Assembly: GCA_019637295.1 (NCBI GenBank)
Contig: JAHBVX010000004.1
Span: forward strand, 558,001-622,000
Reading direction: 5' to 3'
DNA length: 64,000 bases
Source of the DNA: Polyangiaceae bacterium
GTDB taxonomy: Bacteria > Myxococcota_A > Polyangia > Polyangiales > Polyangiaceae
The position numbers were made by a program, and so were the translations under genes. Shown in pieces: positions 26,189 to 35,458 of the stretch (position 1 is the first letter of the stretch; each line of letters starts with the position of its first letter). The notes below the pieces were generated by a model, which saw only the letters and a program-made list of their open reading frames with translations, was not told the origin of the DNA and made no database searches.

Positions 26189-27997
26189 ATGCGCTTTTCT
26201 CGCCGAGATTTTCTGCAAGCGGTCGTCGTCACGGCGTCGGCAGTCCCCTTCGCGGGCTGCTCCGCGGATGACGAGGAGGGCGGACCCGAGACCTACAGCA
26301 CCGATCCCGAGGACGTCTTGCGGGTCTTCCCGCAGGGTGTCGCCTCGGGCGATCCGAAGCCGGACAGCGTGGTCCTTTGGACGCGCGCGGTCCCGAGCGC
26401 CGCCGGCGCCGTCACCGTCTCGTACGAAGTCTCCACTGACGAGAGCTTTGGCGCCCTGGTCGCCAAGGGCAAGGTCACGACCAGCGCGAACGCGGACTAC
26501 ACGGTCCGCATCAAGCCCGTGGGCCTCTCGCCGTACACCCAGTACTATTACCGCTTCAAGGCCGCCGGCGCGCAGAGCGACGTGGGTCGCACCAAGACCG
26601 CGCCGGAGCCCGGTCAGGATCAGAACATTCGCTTCGCGTTCGCGTCCTGCCAGGACTTCATCGGACGCTACTATCACAGCTGGCAGGCGCTCCTCGAGAC
26701 CGAGGACCCGGTGGACTTCGTCGTGTTCCTCGGCGACTACGTGTACGAGACGAACGGCAACCCGAGCTTCCAGCTGTCGAGCAGCAAGCGTCGGATCGAG
26801 ATCGCCGACGGGCTGGTGCTCGAGGAGGGCGAACCGCCGGTCAAGGCCGCGCTCACGCTCGCGGACTATCGCGGCCTGTACCAGCAGTATCGCAGCGATC
26901 CGCAGCTGAAGAAGGCGCACCAACTCTTCCCCTTCATCTGCATCTGGGACGACCACGAGTTCGCCAACGACGCTTGGCAAGACCACGCCACCGACTTCAA
27001 CGAACTGCAGGGTGACGAGAAGAGCACCGAGCGACGGGAGAGCGCCAGCCAGGCCTGGTTCGAGTACCAGCCCGCGGACGTGGAGTGGCGAAAGGACGCG
27101 AGCTTTCCGCAGGACATCACGATCTACCGTCGCCTGCGCTTCGGCAAGCACATGGATCTGGTGCTGACCGACCAACGCTCGTACCGCTCGGACCACGTGA
27201 TCGCCGAGGGGGCTTCCGTCAACGCGAGGCCGCCGGGCGCCCCGAGCGATCTGCCCACCTACGGCGACGCGGGCAAGCTGCAGCCCCACTCGTCGTTGGG
27301 CTCGCGCAACTTCGTGAAGAAGCCCGGCTTCGACGCGCTCGAGGCCTACGTGTCGCCGACCATGCTCGGGGCCGCACAGAAGCAGTGGCTGCTCGACGCG
27401 CTGTCGGGCTCGGATGCCACCTGGAAGATTTGGGGCAACCAGACGCAGTTGCTGCAGATGGTGCTCGACCTCGAGCCCTTCGCCAGCGTTCCCATCGTGT
27501 TCCGTGACAAGTACTACTTCACCGTCGACCAGTGGGATGGTTATCGCAGTGAGCGCAAGGAGATCTTGTCGGCGCTCTCGGGCGTGGACAACGTGGTCGC
27601 CATCACCGGCGACATCCACGCCTTCTATGCCTCCGAGCTGCAGGTGGACTTCGACGCTCCGGGCGTGCCGGTCGCGGTCGAGTACGTCACCGCGGGCATC
27701 AGCTCCAGCCCCGCCCAGGAGATCACCGCGGTCGCCGTCAAGAGCCTGGATCCGAACGGCGCCTTTGGACTGGCGGCGCTCGTGCCCGATTTCGATCAGG
27801 TGCTGAACGATTCGAACGCTCACTACAAGTACAACAAGAGCTTCGCCCACGGCATCTCGGTGATGGAGGTCAGCGCAGCGGAGGTGCGCGTGACGTACCT
27901 CCACATCGCGGACGTCAAGTCGGAGAGCTGGGACGGGCAGGTGGAGAAGGTCGTGCTCCGTACCCCCGCCGGCCAGAGCATCGTGGAGTTGGTCTGA
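26189..27997 (+). CDS. PhoD-like alkaline phosphatase/phosphodiesterase, Tat-exported
   Basis: 602 aa. A twin-arginine signal (SRRDFLQAVVV) ends in a lipobox-like PFAGC. The PhoD N-terminal Fn3-like domain (about 45-140, with FPQGVASGDPKPDSVVLWT) is followed by the metallophosphatase: FASCQDF, FLGDYVYE, WDDHEFAND and ITGDIHAFYA provide the metal ligands. The family hydrolyses phosphate mono- and diesters such as teichoic acids and phospholipids outside the cytoplasm, with Fe/Ca cofactors. It is divergent from the EEP lipoprotein, with an 85-base shared promoter region. Confidence 0.94.
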   Translation: MRFSRRDFLQAVVVTASAVPFAGCSADDEEGGPETYSTDPEDVLRVFPQGVASGDPKPDSVVLWTRAVPSAAGAVTVSYEVSTDESFGALVAKGKVTTSANADYTVRIKPVGLSPYTQYYYRFKAAGAQSDVGRTKTAPEPGQDQNIRFAFASCQDFIGRYYHSWQALLETEDPVDFVVFLGDYVYETNGNPSFQLSSSKRRIEIADGLVLEEGEPPVKAALTLADYRGLYQQYRSDPQLKKAHQLFPFICIWDDHEFANDAWQDHATDFNELQGDEKSTERRESASQAWFEYQPADVEWRKDASFPQDITIYRRLRFGKHMDLVLTDQRSYRSDHVIAEGASVNARPPGAPSDLPTYGDAGKLQPHSSLGSRNFVKKPGFDALEAYVSPTMLGAAQKQWLLDALSGSDATWKIWGNQTQLLQMVLDLEPFASVPIVFRDKYYFTVDQWDGYRSERKEILSALSGVDNVVAITGDIHAFYASELQVDFDAPGVPVAVEYVTAGISSSPAQEITAVAVKSLDPNGAFGLAALVPDFDQVLNDSNAHYKYNKSFAHGISVMEVSAAEVRVTYLHIADVKSESWDGQVEKVVLRTPAGQSIVELV

Positions 27998-28043
27998 CTC
28001 GGCTTGTCTCGGGGCGCGTCGGCGTCTACCGTCCTGCCACGCC

Positions 28044-30080
28044 ATGCCGGGCCGTGACTCAGAAGCCGCGGTCGCTCTGACCCAGAGCGGGCTCCTGCTC
28101 GACGGTGAGACGGTGCCGCTGTGGGCCGCGGCGGTTCACTACTGGCGCCTGGAGCGGTCCGCCTGGCGCCCGGCGCTGGAGGCCACCCGCGCCATCGGCT
28201 TTCGACTCGTCGACATCTACGTCCCTTGGTCGGTCCACGAGACCGCGTCAGGCGAGCACGACTTCGGGCTTGGCGACTCCCGACGGGATGTCGCCACCTT
28301 CGTGCGCTCGTGCGACGAGCTGGGGCTGAAGGTCATCTTGCGTCCGGGCCCGCACATCAACGCCGAGTTGACGGGCTTCGGCATCCCGGAGCGCGTGCTG
28401 TGGGACCCGGCGTGTCAGGCGAGATCGCCGCGCGGCAACCCCGTCGTGCTGCCGGCGCCGCCGCTGGCTTTTCCGGTTCCGAGCTACGCCAGCGAAGCCT
28501 TCCTGCGCGAGGTGGAGCATTGGTTCGAGAGCGTGGGGCAACAGCTGGCAGAGCTGGTGTACCCGCGCGGACCCATCGTGCTGGTCCAGGTGGACAACGA
28601 GGGCGCGATGTACTTCCGCGACGGCGTGTTCGACCAAGACTACCACCCCGACGCGGTGGCCCGGTATCGGCGCTACCTGCGCCAGAGCTACGGCACCGTG
28701 AAGGCGCTGCAAGACGCGTACGTCGATCCCGACGCCACCTTCGCGCGCTCGGATCCCCCGACGGCATTCTCGGCGCACACGCCGCGCGAGCTGGCGCGCC
28801 ACCTGGATTGGGCGGATCTGCAGGAGCAGGTGCTCGCGGACTCCTTCGCACACATGCGCGCTGCCCTGGAGCGCTCGGGTTTCACGGGCGTGCCCTACTC
28901 GCACAACCTGCCGCTCAGTGAGGGGGTCACCCCGCTGGACCCCGCGCGACTCGGTCAGGTCGTCGAACTCTTGGGGCTCGACTACTACCACGGAGCTTCT
29001 GCGCCGAGCCGGCGCGAGATCGCGCGCCGCACCACCGAGCTGGCGGAGCGGGCGCGCGCCGGGAACTTCCCGCCGTTCGCGTGCGAGCTCGGCGCCGGCT
29101 TCCCGCCGTTCTTTCCGCCGCTCACCGACACCGACAACTTCTTCACCGCGCTGTGCGCGCTCGCCTACGGCCTGCGCGGCCTGAACGCGTACATGCTGGT
29201 GGAGCGGGATCGCTGGATTGGAGCCCCGGTCACCTCGCGGGGGAAGCGACGGCCGAGCAGCGAACGCTGGCAGCGCTTGCTCTCCGCCCTCGAGCGCACG
29301 CGTTTTCACGAGCTCGAGCGCCACGCGGCCGTGCACGTCGTCGTGCCGCGCTCGCTGAGGCGACTGGCTCGCGTGACCCACGCGTTCGGGCCCCTGTCGG
29401 CGGCCGTATTTCAAGTCCTGGGTGCGGGCGCGCCGGAGGCGTGCTTCGAGGACGACTTCGGCCTGGGAGAAGCTCCGGCCATCGCCGCCGAGCGCTTCGT
29501 GCGCCAGCTCGAGTCGGCGCTCGAGCGTGAGCGCATCCCAGTCGCGTTCGCGTCCGGCGATCTCCTCGAACGCTCGCTGGAGCGCGCCGCGTGGACCATC
29601 GTCGTCTCGAGCGGCGCGCTCGAGCCCGAGCTGGTTCAGCTGGTGGATGACGCGTTCCGAGCGGGCCGCGCGGTCTCCGTCGGTCCGCTGCTGCCCGAGC
29701 GCGACCACCGCATGCTCCCGCTCACCACGCGCCTGGGCTGGGACCGCCCCGGCGCCCCGGTGCCGGGCCTGTTGTCCCTGGACCACACTGCCCTCGACCG
29801 CACCGTGGCCAGCGCGGCCCTGACCCTGGCGCTTCCGCGGCTGGCAGTCACCCCCAAGCCGATCTCGGCGACGCTGCACCGCCGGAGCGATGGCAGCGCG
29901 GCAGTGTTGTTCCTGGTCAACCCCAGCGAGCACCCCCTCGAAGCGACGGTCACCGCGGCCGGCGCCAAGGAAGCGTCGGACGCGCTGACTGGCGAGCGCT
30001 TCGCTAGCTCCCTGGGGGCGCTTCACGTGCCCATCGCGGCGCGCACCGTGAGGATGCTGGAGCTTTCCGGCAAGGCGTAG
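28044..30080 (+). CDS. GH35-like beta-galactosidase-type glycoside hydrolase
   Basis: 678 aa, no signal peptide. The N-terminal TIM barrel follows GH35: AAVHYWRLERSAWRPALEA, FRLVDIYVPWSVHE, VILRPGPHINAE, then IVLVQVDNEGAMYF with the acid/base Glu. The nucleophile is likely the Glu of PFACELGAGFPPF. The C-terminal part (about residues 430-678) carries a Rossmann-like stretch and a final beta domain, as in large GH35/GH42 relatives. Substrate specificity (galactoside or other) is not certain. It sits between phoD and a Sua5-family gene with short spacings. Confidence 0.85.
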   Translation: MPGRDSEAAVALTQSGLLLDGETVPLWAAAVHYWRLERSAWRPALEATRAIGFRLVDIYVPWSVHETASGEHDFGLGDSRRDVATFVRSCDELGLKVILRPGPHINAELTGFGIPERVLWDPACQARSPRGNPVVLPAPPLAFPVPSYASEAFLREVEHWFESVGQQLAELVYPRGPIVLVQVDNEGAMYFRDGVFDQDYHPDAVARYRRYLRQSYGTVKALQDAYVDPDATFARSDPPTAFSAHTPRELARHLDWADLQEQVLADSFAHMRAALERSGFTGVPYSHNLPLSEGVTPLDPARLGQVVELLGLDYYHGASAPSRREIARRTTELAERARAGNFPPFACELGAGFPPFFPPLTDTDNFFTALCALAYGLRGLNAYMLVERDRWIGAPVTSRGKRRPSSERWQRLLSALERTRFHELERHAAVHVVVPRSLRRLARVTHAFGPLSAAVFQVLGAGAPEACFEDDFGLGEAPAIAAERFVRQLESALERERIPVAFASGDLLERSLERAAWTIVVSSGALEPELVQLVDDAFRAGRAVSVGPLLPERDHRMLPLTTRLGWDRPGAPVPGLLSLDHTALDRTVASAALTLALPRLAVTPKPISATLHRRSDGSAAVLFLVNPSEHPLEATVTAAGAKEASDALTGERFASSLGALHVPIAARTVRMLELSGKA

Positions 30081-30096
30081 TAAGCGGCGGCAGCCA

Positions 30097-30702
30097 ATGC
30101 TCGTCGAGATCCTCCCCGAGACGCCCGAGCCGCGCAAGATCCGGCGCGCCGTGGACGCGCTGGAAGCCGGCGAGGTGATCGCCTACCCCACCGATACGGT
30201 CTATGGTCTCGGCTGCGATCTCTTCAACAAGAAGGCCGTCGAGCGTCTGTACCAGATCCGAGGGATTCAGTCGGACAAGAAGCTGGCGTTCGTGTGCAGC
30301 GATTTGGGCGACGTGGCACGCTACGCGGTCGTCCACGACGCGGTCTACCGGGTGCTGAAGCGCTTTCTACCGGGGCCCTACTGCTTCATCCTCGAGGCCA
30401 CCCGAGAGGTCCCCAAGATCGTGCACTTGGCGCGCAAGACCGTGGGCGTGCGGATCCCCGACCATCCGGTCACGCTCGCGCTCGTCCGCGAGCTCGGTCG
30501 CCCGATCATCTCGAGCACCGCCGCGCGTGCGGGCGAGGACCCATCACCCGACCCGGACGAGATCGACGCGCAGTTCCCCGGACTTGGGCTCGTGCTCGAC
30601 GCAGGTCCGGGCGGGACCGTACCCACCACCGTCATCGATCTGACCGGTCCGGACCCGATCATCATTCGGGAAGGCGCCGGCGACGTCTCCGCTTTCCGCT
30701 GA
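30097..30702 (+). CDS. Sua5/YciO/YrdC-family protein (threonylcarbamoyl-AMP synthase-like)
   Basis: 201 aa. AYPTDTVYGLGCDLF is the family signature near the N-terminus; FLPGPYCFILEAT, VGVRIPDHP and ISSTAARAGEDP follow. The protein ends after the YrdC domain, so it lacks the Sua5 C-terminal domain. Its proportions are closest to YciO-type proteins, whose role in t6A tRNA modification is less certain than that of TsaC/Sua5. Starts 16 bases after the glycosidase stop, so likely cotranscribed. Confidence 0.88.
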   Translation: MLVEILPETPEPRKIRRAVDALEAGEVIAYPTDTVYGLGCDLFNKKAVERLYQIRGIQSDKKLAFVCSDLGDVARYAVVHDAVYRVLKRFLPGPYCFILEATREVPKIVHLARKTVGVRIPDHPVTLALVRELGRPIISSTAARAGEDPSPDPDEIDAQFPGLGLVLDAGPGGTVPTTVIDLTGPDPIIIREGAGDVSAFR

Positions 30703-30711
30703 CGGCGCGGA

Positions 30712-30740
30712 AATTTCGCAAACAAAAGCTGACAATTTCG
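30712..30740 (+). promoter_or_regulatory. AT-rich element with direct repeat upstream of ferredoxin gene
   Basis: AATTTCG occurs at 30712-30718 and again at 30734-30740, 22 bases apart (about two helical turns), inside a locally AT-rich stretch that stands out from the GC-rich surroundings. A CTGACA (30729-30734) could act as a -35 element with a poor -10 near 30754. It may be a regulator site for fdxA. Confidence 0.3.
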
Positions 30741-30806
30741 TCAAGACGTGTGCAAGGATTCGCGAGCTGACGCCGCGGCCAATCAGCGGCAAGGAGCCTG
30801 TAGGCA

Positions 30807-31112
<306 letters not shown>

Positions 31113-31175
31113 GCCGCCGGCCGGGCGCTGGTGTCGCTTGCTCGCAGCGTGTTAACGTCGCGACAGGAGGCACGG

Positions 31176-31817
31176 ATGATTCGTTCTCTCGCTTCTCGCG
31201 CTTCACTCACCCGGCTAGCCGTCGGCTTGGCCGCGGCTTCATTGGTGTTGGGCGCCGCGGGCACGTCGGAGGCGCAGATCAAGCGCCCGGGAGCCCACCC
31301 GCGCTACGACTTCGAGCTCGAGCCGCACCTGCTGCTGCAGTGGACCCGAGCCTGGGGGGACGAGGGCATCGGCGTGGGTGCCCGCGCCAACATCCCGCTG
31401 TTTCACAACGGGCCGATCGACTCGATCAACAACAACATGGCCGTCGGCTTCGGCCTGGACTGGGTGCACTTCGACGACATCTGCAACTACTGGTGGCGTT
31501 GGTACGCGGGCCCCCGGCCAAACGTCGACTGTTCCGCGGACGTCTTCTGGGCGCCGGTGGTCTTGCAGTGGAACTTCTGGCTGACCGACATGATCAGCGT
31601 GTTCGGCGAGCCGGGGCTCGCCATCGAGCACGCACGCTGGGACTACGAGTTTCGCTGCGGTCCGGGCGGCGCCGAACTCTGTCGCTACAAGGACAGCGAC
31701 ACGGATCTCGAGTTCGTGTTCTTTGCCGGCGCCCGCTTCATGTTCGGCGACACGGTCGGGATGACGGTGCGCCTGGGAACGCCCTACATCTCGCTCGGCG
31801 TGAACTTCCTGCTCTGA
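31176..31817 (+). CDS. Exported beta-rich (outer-membrane-type) protein
   Basis: 213 aa from ATG at 31176, with AGGAGG five bases upstream. Signal peptide about residues 1-33, cleaved after TSEA. The mature part has alternating strand segments with many Trp/Tyr (NYWWRWYAGPRP, VVLQWNFWLTDM) and ends in NFLL, as for a small outer-membrane barrel. Four Cys (DICNYW, VDCSAD, RCGPGG, LCRYK) may form two disulfides. Function unknown. Confidence 0.75.
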   Translation: MIRSLASRASLTRLAVGLAAASLVLGAAGTSEAQIKRPGAHPRYDFELEPHLLLQWTRAWGDEGIGVGARANIPLFHNGPIDSINNNMAVGFGLDWVHFDDICNYWWRWYAGPRPNVDCSADVFWAPVVLQWNFWLTDMISVFGEPGLAIEHARWDYEFRCGPGGAELCRYKDSDTDLEFVFFAGARFMFGDTVGMTVRLGTPYISLGVNFLL

Positions 31818-31824
31818 CTAGGGG

Positions 31825-32898
31825 CTAGCCCGGAGGAGCCTTGCCGACGGCGACCTTCGAGACGAGCGCCGACTGGATCCCCATTCGCTGCTGGTCGTTA
31901 CCTTCGGGGACCAGCGCCGCGCTCAGCTGCTGGTTCACCTCGCCGGAATACGGGAAGAGCGACCCCGGCCGAACCAGCACGCTACCACCCGCCACGAACT
32001 GGAACTGGTCGAGGCGGTGGTTGCCCGGCGGCAAGCCGGCGAGGGTCAGCGCCGTGGTAGCCGCGTAGCGGCGCGTGCTGATGCTGACGGTCGCGGTCTG
32101 CTCGGACAGGCTCTCCAGCTTGAGCATCTGAAAGCCCAGGGTGTCGGCGCCGCTGAAGAACTCGCGACTCGTCACCAACCAGGTGGCGCCCACGCCGACC
32201 TCCTCGCTCGGAAATACGAGCGCCGCGGAGGCCAGCGCTTCGGAGAGCGCGCGCAGCAGCGTGTTCAAGTTCGGGTCCGCGCCTTTGGGCAGCTCGTAGC
32301 GGTGATCCACCGCCGCGCCGTTGCCGAGCACGCGGAACTGGATCTGGCCGCCCTTGAGCTTGGCGACCTCCGTCTTCAGCTCCGCCGGGATGACCTGTCC
32401 CTCGAGCTCGCCGACGAGGATGGCGCTGACCTTGCCGGTGACCGGCACCCCGAGGGCCTCTTCGCCCGCCTTCGGCTTCAGCGCCTCGAACGCCACGCTC
32501 GCCGTCACCGGCGGCATCATCTGGCGCGCGGCGCGCAGCGACAGCTCCACCTGGCCGGTCTCCTTCCAGCCGGGGAGCAGGGGGCTGAACAGCTTGCGAC
32601 GGGGGGGCTGACCCGCGTCGCCCACGACCACCTTCGGCTGCTCACCGCGTTTGAGCTCGGCGTCCGCGCGCCCCGGCTCGAACACCCCGCTCTCGGGAGG
32701 TCCGTCCGTCGCCGCGGACGGCGCGGCGGGATCGCCGGGCTTCGCGGCGCCAGCGACGGCCTTGGCCAGGCTGGGATCGACGGCTGCGGCCCCGGTGGGG
32801 GCCTCCGCATCCGACTTGCCCTTGGCGCGAGGCTCCTTCTTCTCCTCGCAGGCGGAGACGCTCAGAAGGGCGACCAGTGAGAACCAGAAGCAACGCAT
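31825..32898 (-). CDS. Lipoprotein of unknown function, 357 aa
   Basis: The signal ends in lipobox SVSAC at residue 17. Residues 20-95 are a charged, Ala/Pro-rich linker. The remaining globular domain alternates beta strands (TASVAFEALKPK, GKVSAILVGELEG, ATVSISTRRYAATT) with one helix around LNTLLRALSEALASAALVF. The segment VGVGATWLVTSREFF is reminiscent of DUF6263-type envelope proteins, a weak guess. Located downstream of the kinase-PBP1A unit on the same strand, with a 61-base gap. Confidence 0.72.
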   Translation of the reverse strand: MRCFWFSLVALLSVSACEEKKEPRAKGKSDAEAPTGAAAVDPSLAKAVAGAAKPGDPAAPSAATDGPPESGVFEPGRADAELKRGEQPKVVVGDAGQPPRRKLFSPLLPGWKETGQVELSLRAARQMMPPVTASVAFEALKPKAGEEALGVPVTGKVSAILVGELEGQVIPAELKTEVAKLKGGQIQFRVLGNGAAVDHRYELPKGADPNLNTLLRALSEALASAALVFPSEEVGVGATWLVTSREFFSGADTLGFQMLKLESLSEQTATVSISTRRYAATTALTLAGLPPGNHRLDQFQFVAGGSVLVRPGSLFPYSGEVNQQLSAALVPEGNDQQRMGIQSALVSKVAVGKAPPG

Positions 32899-32959
32899 GG
32901 CGGACTTCTAGCGCAAGGCTGCGCCGCGCTCAAAGGGTCAAGCTGCTCCCGCGATGGGC

Positions 32960-35458
32960 TCAGAACGGCGGCAGTTCTTCGATGGGCGCGGGCGGCAGGC
33001 TCTGCGGCTCGAGAGAGTCCACGGACGCGCCCGCATCGGGCGCGGAGCCGACCAGCTCGAGATCCTCACCGAGCGGCGGGCTCTCGGGCGCGGCCGCATC
33101 CGGCCCAAGGGAGCCCGCGTCGTCAGCGTCGAGAACGCCGGCGTCTTCCTCCGCCATCTCGGCTGGCTCGGTACCCGCCAGAAACTCCTCTTCGAGCGCA
33201 TCCTCTTGCCCCGGCCGAGCCAAGAGTCCGGTGCCGCGATCGATGCGCACCCGCACCACCCCTGCGGGCCTGACGAAGTCCGTCGCGGGCCGCTTGCCGT
33301 GCGCCACCTTCATGAAGTCGACCCACGCGGGCAGCGCGGTCACGCCACCGGACTCGCCCCACCCCAGCGGCAGGGCGTCGTCGTAGCCGACCCAGACGGA
33401 CGCGACGAGATCCGTGGAGTAACCGACGAACCAAGCATCCTTCGCGCCGTTGGTCGTGCCCGTCTTGCCCGCGACGGGCCGGCCAAGCACCAGCGCGCGC
33501 TTCGCGGTGCCGTCGGTGACGACCGAACGCATCAAGCTCGTGATCAGGTAGGCCTCGTCGTCTTGCAGTACGCGACGCGAGGGCGGCCGCGACGGCAGCT
33601 CCACGTCCTTGCCGTCCGGGCCGACGATCTTGGTCACCAGGACCGGCGGAGCGAAGGTGCCGCCGCTGGCGAAGGTGGCATACGCGTTGGCGATCTCCAG
33701 AGGACGCACCTCGTACGCGCCGAGCGCGAGCGACAAGTTTGGCTCCAGCTTGGAGTCTATTCCCACTGCACGCGAGTGTTCGACGACGTTGGCAGCGCCC
33801 ACCTGGGCGAGGAGCTGCTCCGCTGCGGCGTTGTCGCTGCGGGCCAGGGCCTCGCGGACGCTCATGCGCCGCTCGGCGAGCTTGCCGTCGCGGGAGGCAG
33901 GCAGCGTCAGGACCGTCGCGGCGGTGACGCGCCGGGACTGTAGCGCATAGCCGTAGACGAACGGCTTGAAGCTCGAGCCGGGCTGCCGGCGAGCGCGGGT
34001 CGCGCGGTCGAGCCCCCCGGCCAGCGCCTCGTAGCTGCCGACCAAGGCACGCACCTCGCGCGTCTTGGGATCCACGGCGGCCAGCGCCGCCTGGGGACCG
34101 AGCTCGAGCCGAAGCGCCACCGGGCCATCGCTGCCCGGCGCTTCGAGCACGCCCACGCGGAGCGCCGCACCGACCGTGACGAACTCGCTCGGGCGCAGGC
34201 GCTTGGGGTTGAAGCGCTCCTCTTTGGCGAGGTTGACGCGACCGCGGGTGTCACCCACCTGCACCTCGATCGTGCCCGCGTCGTCGTCGAGCGCGACCAC
34301 CTTCCCTACGCAGATCTGGTGCGCTCGCGGTGTACCCAGAAAAGCAGGCCCCCACAGGCGCCGCTCGGCGAGGGTGAACGGCGGCGCGAGCTTCTGACGC
34401 GCGAGGTACTTGTCGAGATTCTCGCGTACGACCCGGCGGGCTTCGACCTGCAGCGCGGGATCGAGCGTCGTGGTGACGGTGTAGCCACCCAGCTTGGCGC
34501 GCTCGCCCACCGTCGCTTCCAGCATGCGCCGGACGAGCTGCACCACCTCCGGCGCGAGCTCGCTCTCCGCCTCCTCGCTGGGCGCGAGGTGGACCGGTAG
34601 CTCGATGACCTCTTGAAACAGCGACTCCTCGACGAACCCCTTGTTCCTCATCTGCTCGAGCACGTAGCGGCGACGCTTGGCCGAACGCTCGGCATCGTTG
34701 CGCGGGGAGAAGCGCTCGGGGGAAGCGATGAGCCCGGCGAGCGTCGCGGCTTCCGCGAGCTCGAGCTCCTTGGCGCGCTTGCCGAAGTAGAAGCGCGCGG
34801 CCTCCTCGATGCCGTAGCGGCCGTGGCCGAGGTAGATGTGGTTGATGTACAGGCCGAAGATCTCGTCCTTGCTGAGGTGCTGTTCGAGTCGACGCGCCAA
34901 GATGGTCTCCCGGATCTTGCGCCGGTACGTGCGTTCCGAGTCGAGCAACAGGTTCTTGACCACTTGCTGCGTGATGGTACTGCCGCCTTGAACGGTGCGA
35001 CCCGCTCGCAGGTTCACCCAGAGCGCGCGCAACATGCCGAGATAGTTCAACCCCTCGTGCTCGTAGAAGCTGGCGTCTTCGGCGGCGAGGAACGCTAGCT
35101 TGGCCGCGTTCGGCACGTCGGACAGGGGGATCACCGTGCGGCGCTCGGTGAACAGCGAGGAGAGCAGGGTGCCGTCCCGCGCGAGCACTCGGGTCACCTG
35201 CGGCGGGGCGTAGCCCCGCTTCAGCTCGGCGACGCTCGGGAGGTTCGCCTCGTAGTAGCGCACGACCCCCACGACGCCGACCGCGGCAGCGAGCACGAGC
35301 AGGAGCAGGGAGACGGTGAGCCTCTTGAGCCAAAGCCACATCACAGGCTGCCAACGCTCGCGCACCCGCGCCCACTTCCGCCAGTTTTCCGCGGGCGGGG
35401 CTCCGGGGCGCTCGACGGCCGGGGGCGGCTCGGGGCCGGGGGGGGGCGCCTCGGACAT
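32960..35458 (-). CDS. Class A penicillin-binding protein (PBP1A-type)
   Basis: 832 aa from ATG at 35458. Short Pro-rich cytoplasmic tail, membrane helix about 46-68, then the GT51 glycosyltransferase domain (AAEDASFYEHEGLN with the catalytic Glu, GGSTITQQVVKNL, YINHIYLGHGRYGIEEAA). An OB-like insert precedes the transpeptidase: active Ser in PGSSFKPF, SDN in ARSDNAAAE, and KTGT in AGKTGTTNGAKDAW. The C-terminus is an acidic, Ala/Pro-rich tail of about 90 residues. It polymerises and cross-links peptidoglycan. The ATG shares one base with the kinase stop (TGATG), so kinase and PBP are translationally coupled. Confidence 0.95.
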   Translation of the reverse strand: MSEAPPPGPEPPPAVERPGAPPAENWRKWARVRERWQPVMWLWLKRLTVSLLLLVLAAAVGVVGVVRYYEANLPSVAELKRGYAPPQVTRVLARDGTLLSSLFTERRTVIPLSDVPNAAKLAFLAAEDASFYEHEGLNYLGMLRALWVNLRAGRTVQGGSTITQQVVKNLLLDSERTYRRKIRETILARRLEQHLSKDEIFGLYINHIYLGHGRYGIEEAARFYFGKRAKELELAEAATLAGLIASPERFSPRNDAERSAKRRRYVLEQMRNKGFVEESLFQEVIELPVHLAPSEEAESELAPEVVQLVRRMLEATVGERAKLGGYTVTTTLDPALQVEARRVVRENLDKYLARQKLAPPFTLAERRLWGPAFLGTPRAHQICVGKVVALDDDAGTIEVQVGDTRGRVNLAKEERFNPKRLRPSEFVTVGAALRVGVLEAPGSDGPVALRLELGPQAALAAVDPKTREVRALVGSYEALAGGLDRATRARRQPGSSFKPFVYGYALQSRRVTAATVLTLPASRDGKLAERRMSVREALARSDNAAAEQLLAQVGAANVVEHSRAVGIDSKLEPNLSLALGAYEVRPLEIANAYATFASGGTFAPPVLVTKIVGPDGKDVELPSRPPSRRVLQDDEAYLITSLMRSVVTDGTAKRALVLGRPVAGKTGTTNGAKDAWFVGYSTDLVASVWVGYDDALPLGWGESGGVTALPAWVDFMKVAHGKRPATDFVRPAGVVRVRIDRGTGLLARPGQEDALEEEFLAGTEPAEMAEEDAGVLDADDAGSLGPDAAAPESPPLGEDLELVGSAPDAGASVDSLEPQSLPPAPIEELPPF

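Noticed and set aside
25769-28045. Long open frame on the minus strand opposite phoD (758 codons)
   Set aside because: It is the antisense of a complete PhoD protein and part of the EEP gene, has no domain, and is Arg/Gly/Val-rich as expected for shadow frames in GC-rich DNA.
28248-30137. Long minus-strand frame opposite the GH35-like gene
   Set aside because: Shadow of a well-supported glycosidase with intact catalytic Glu motifs.
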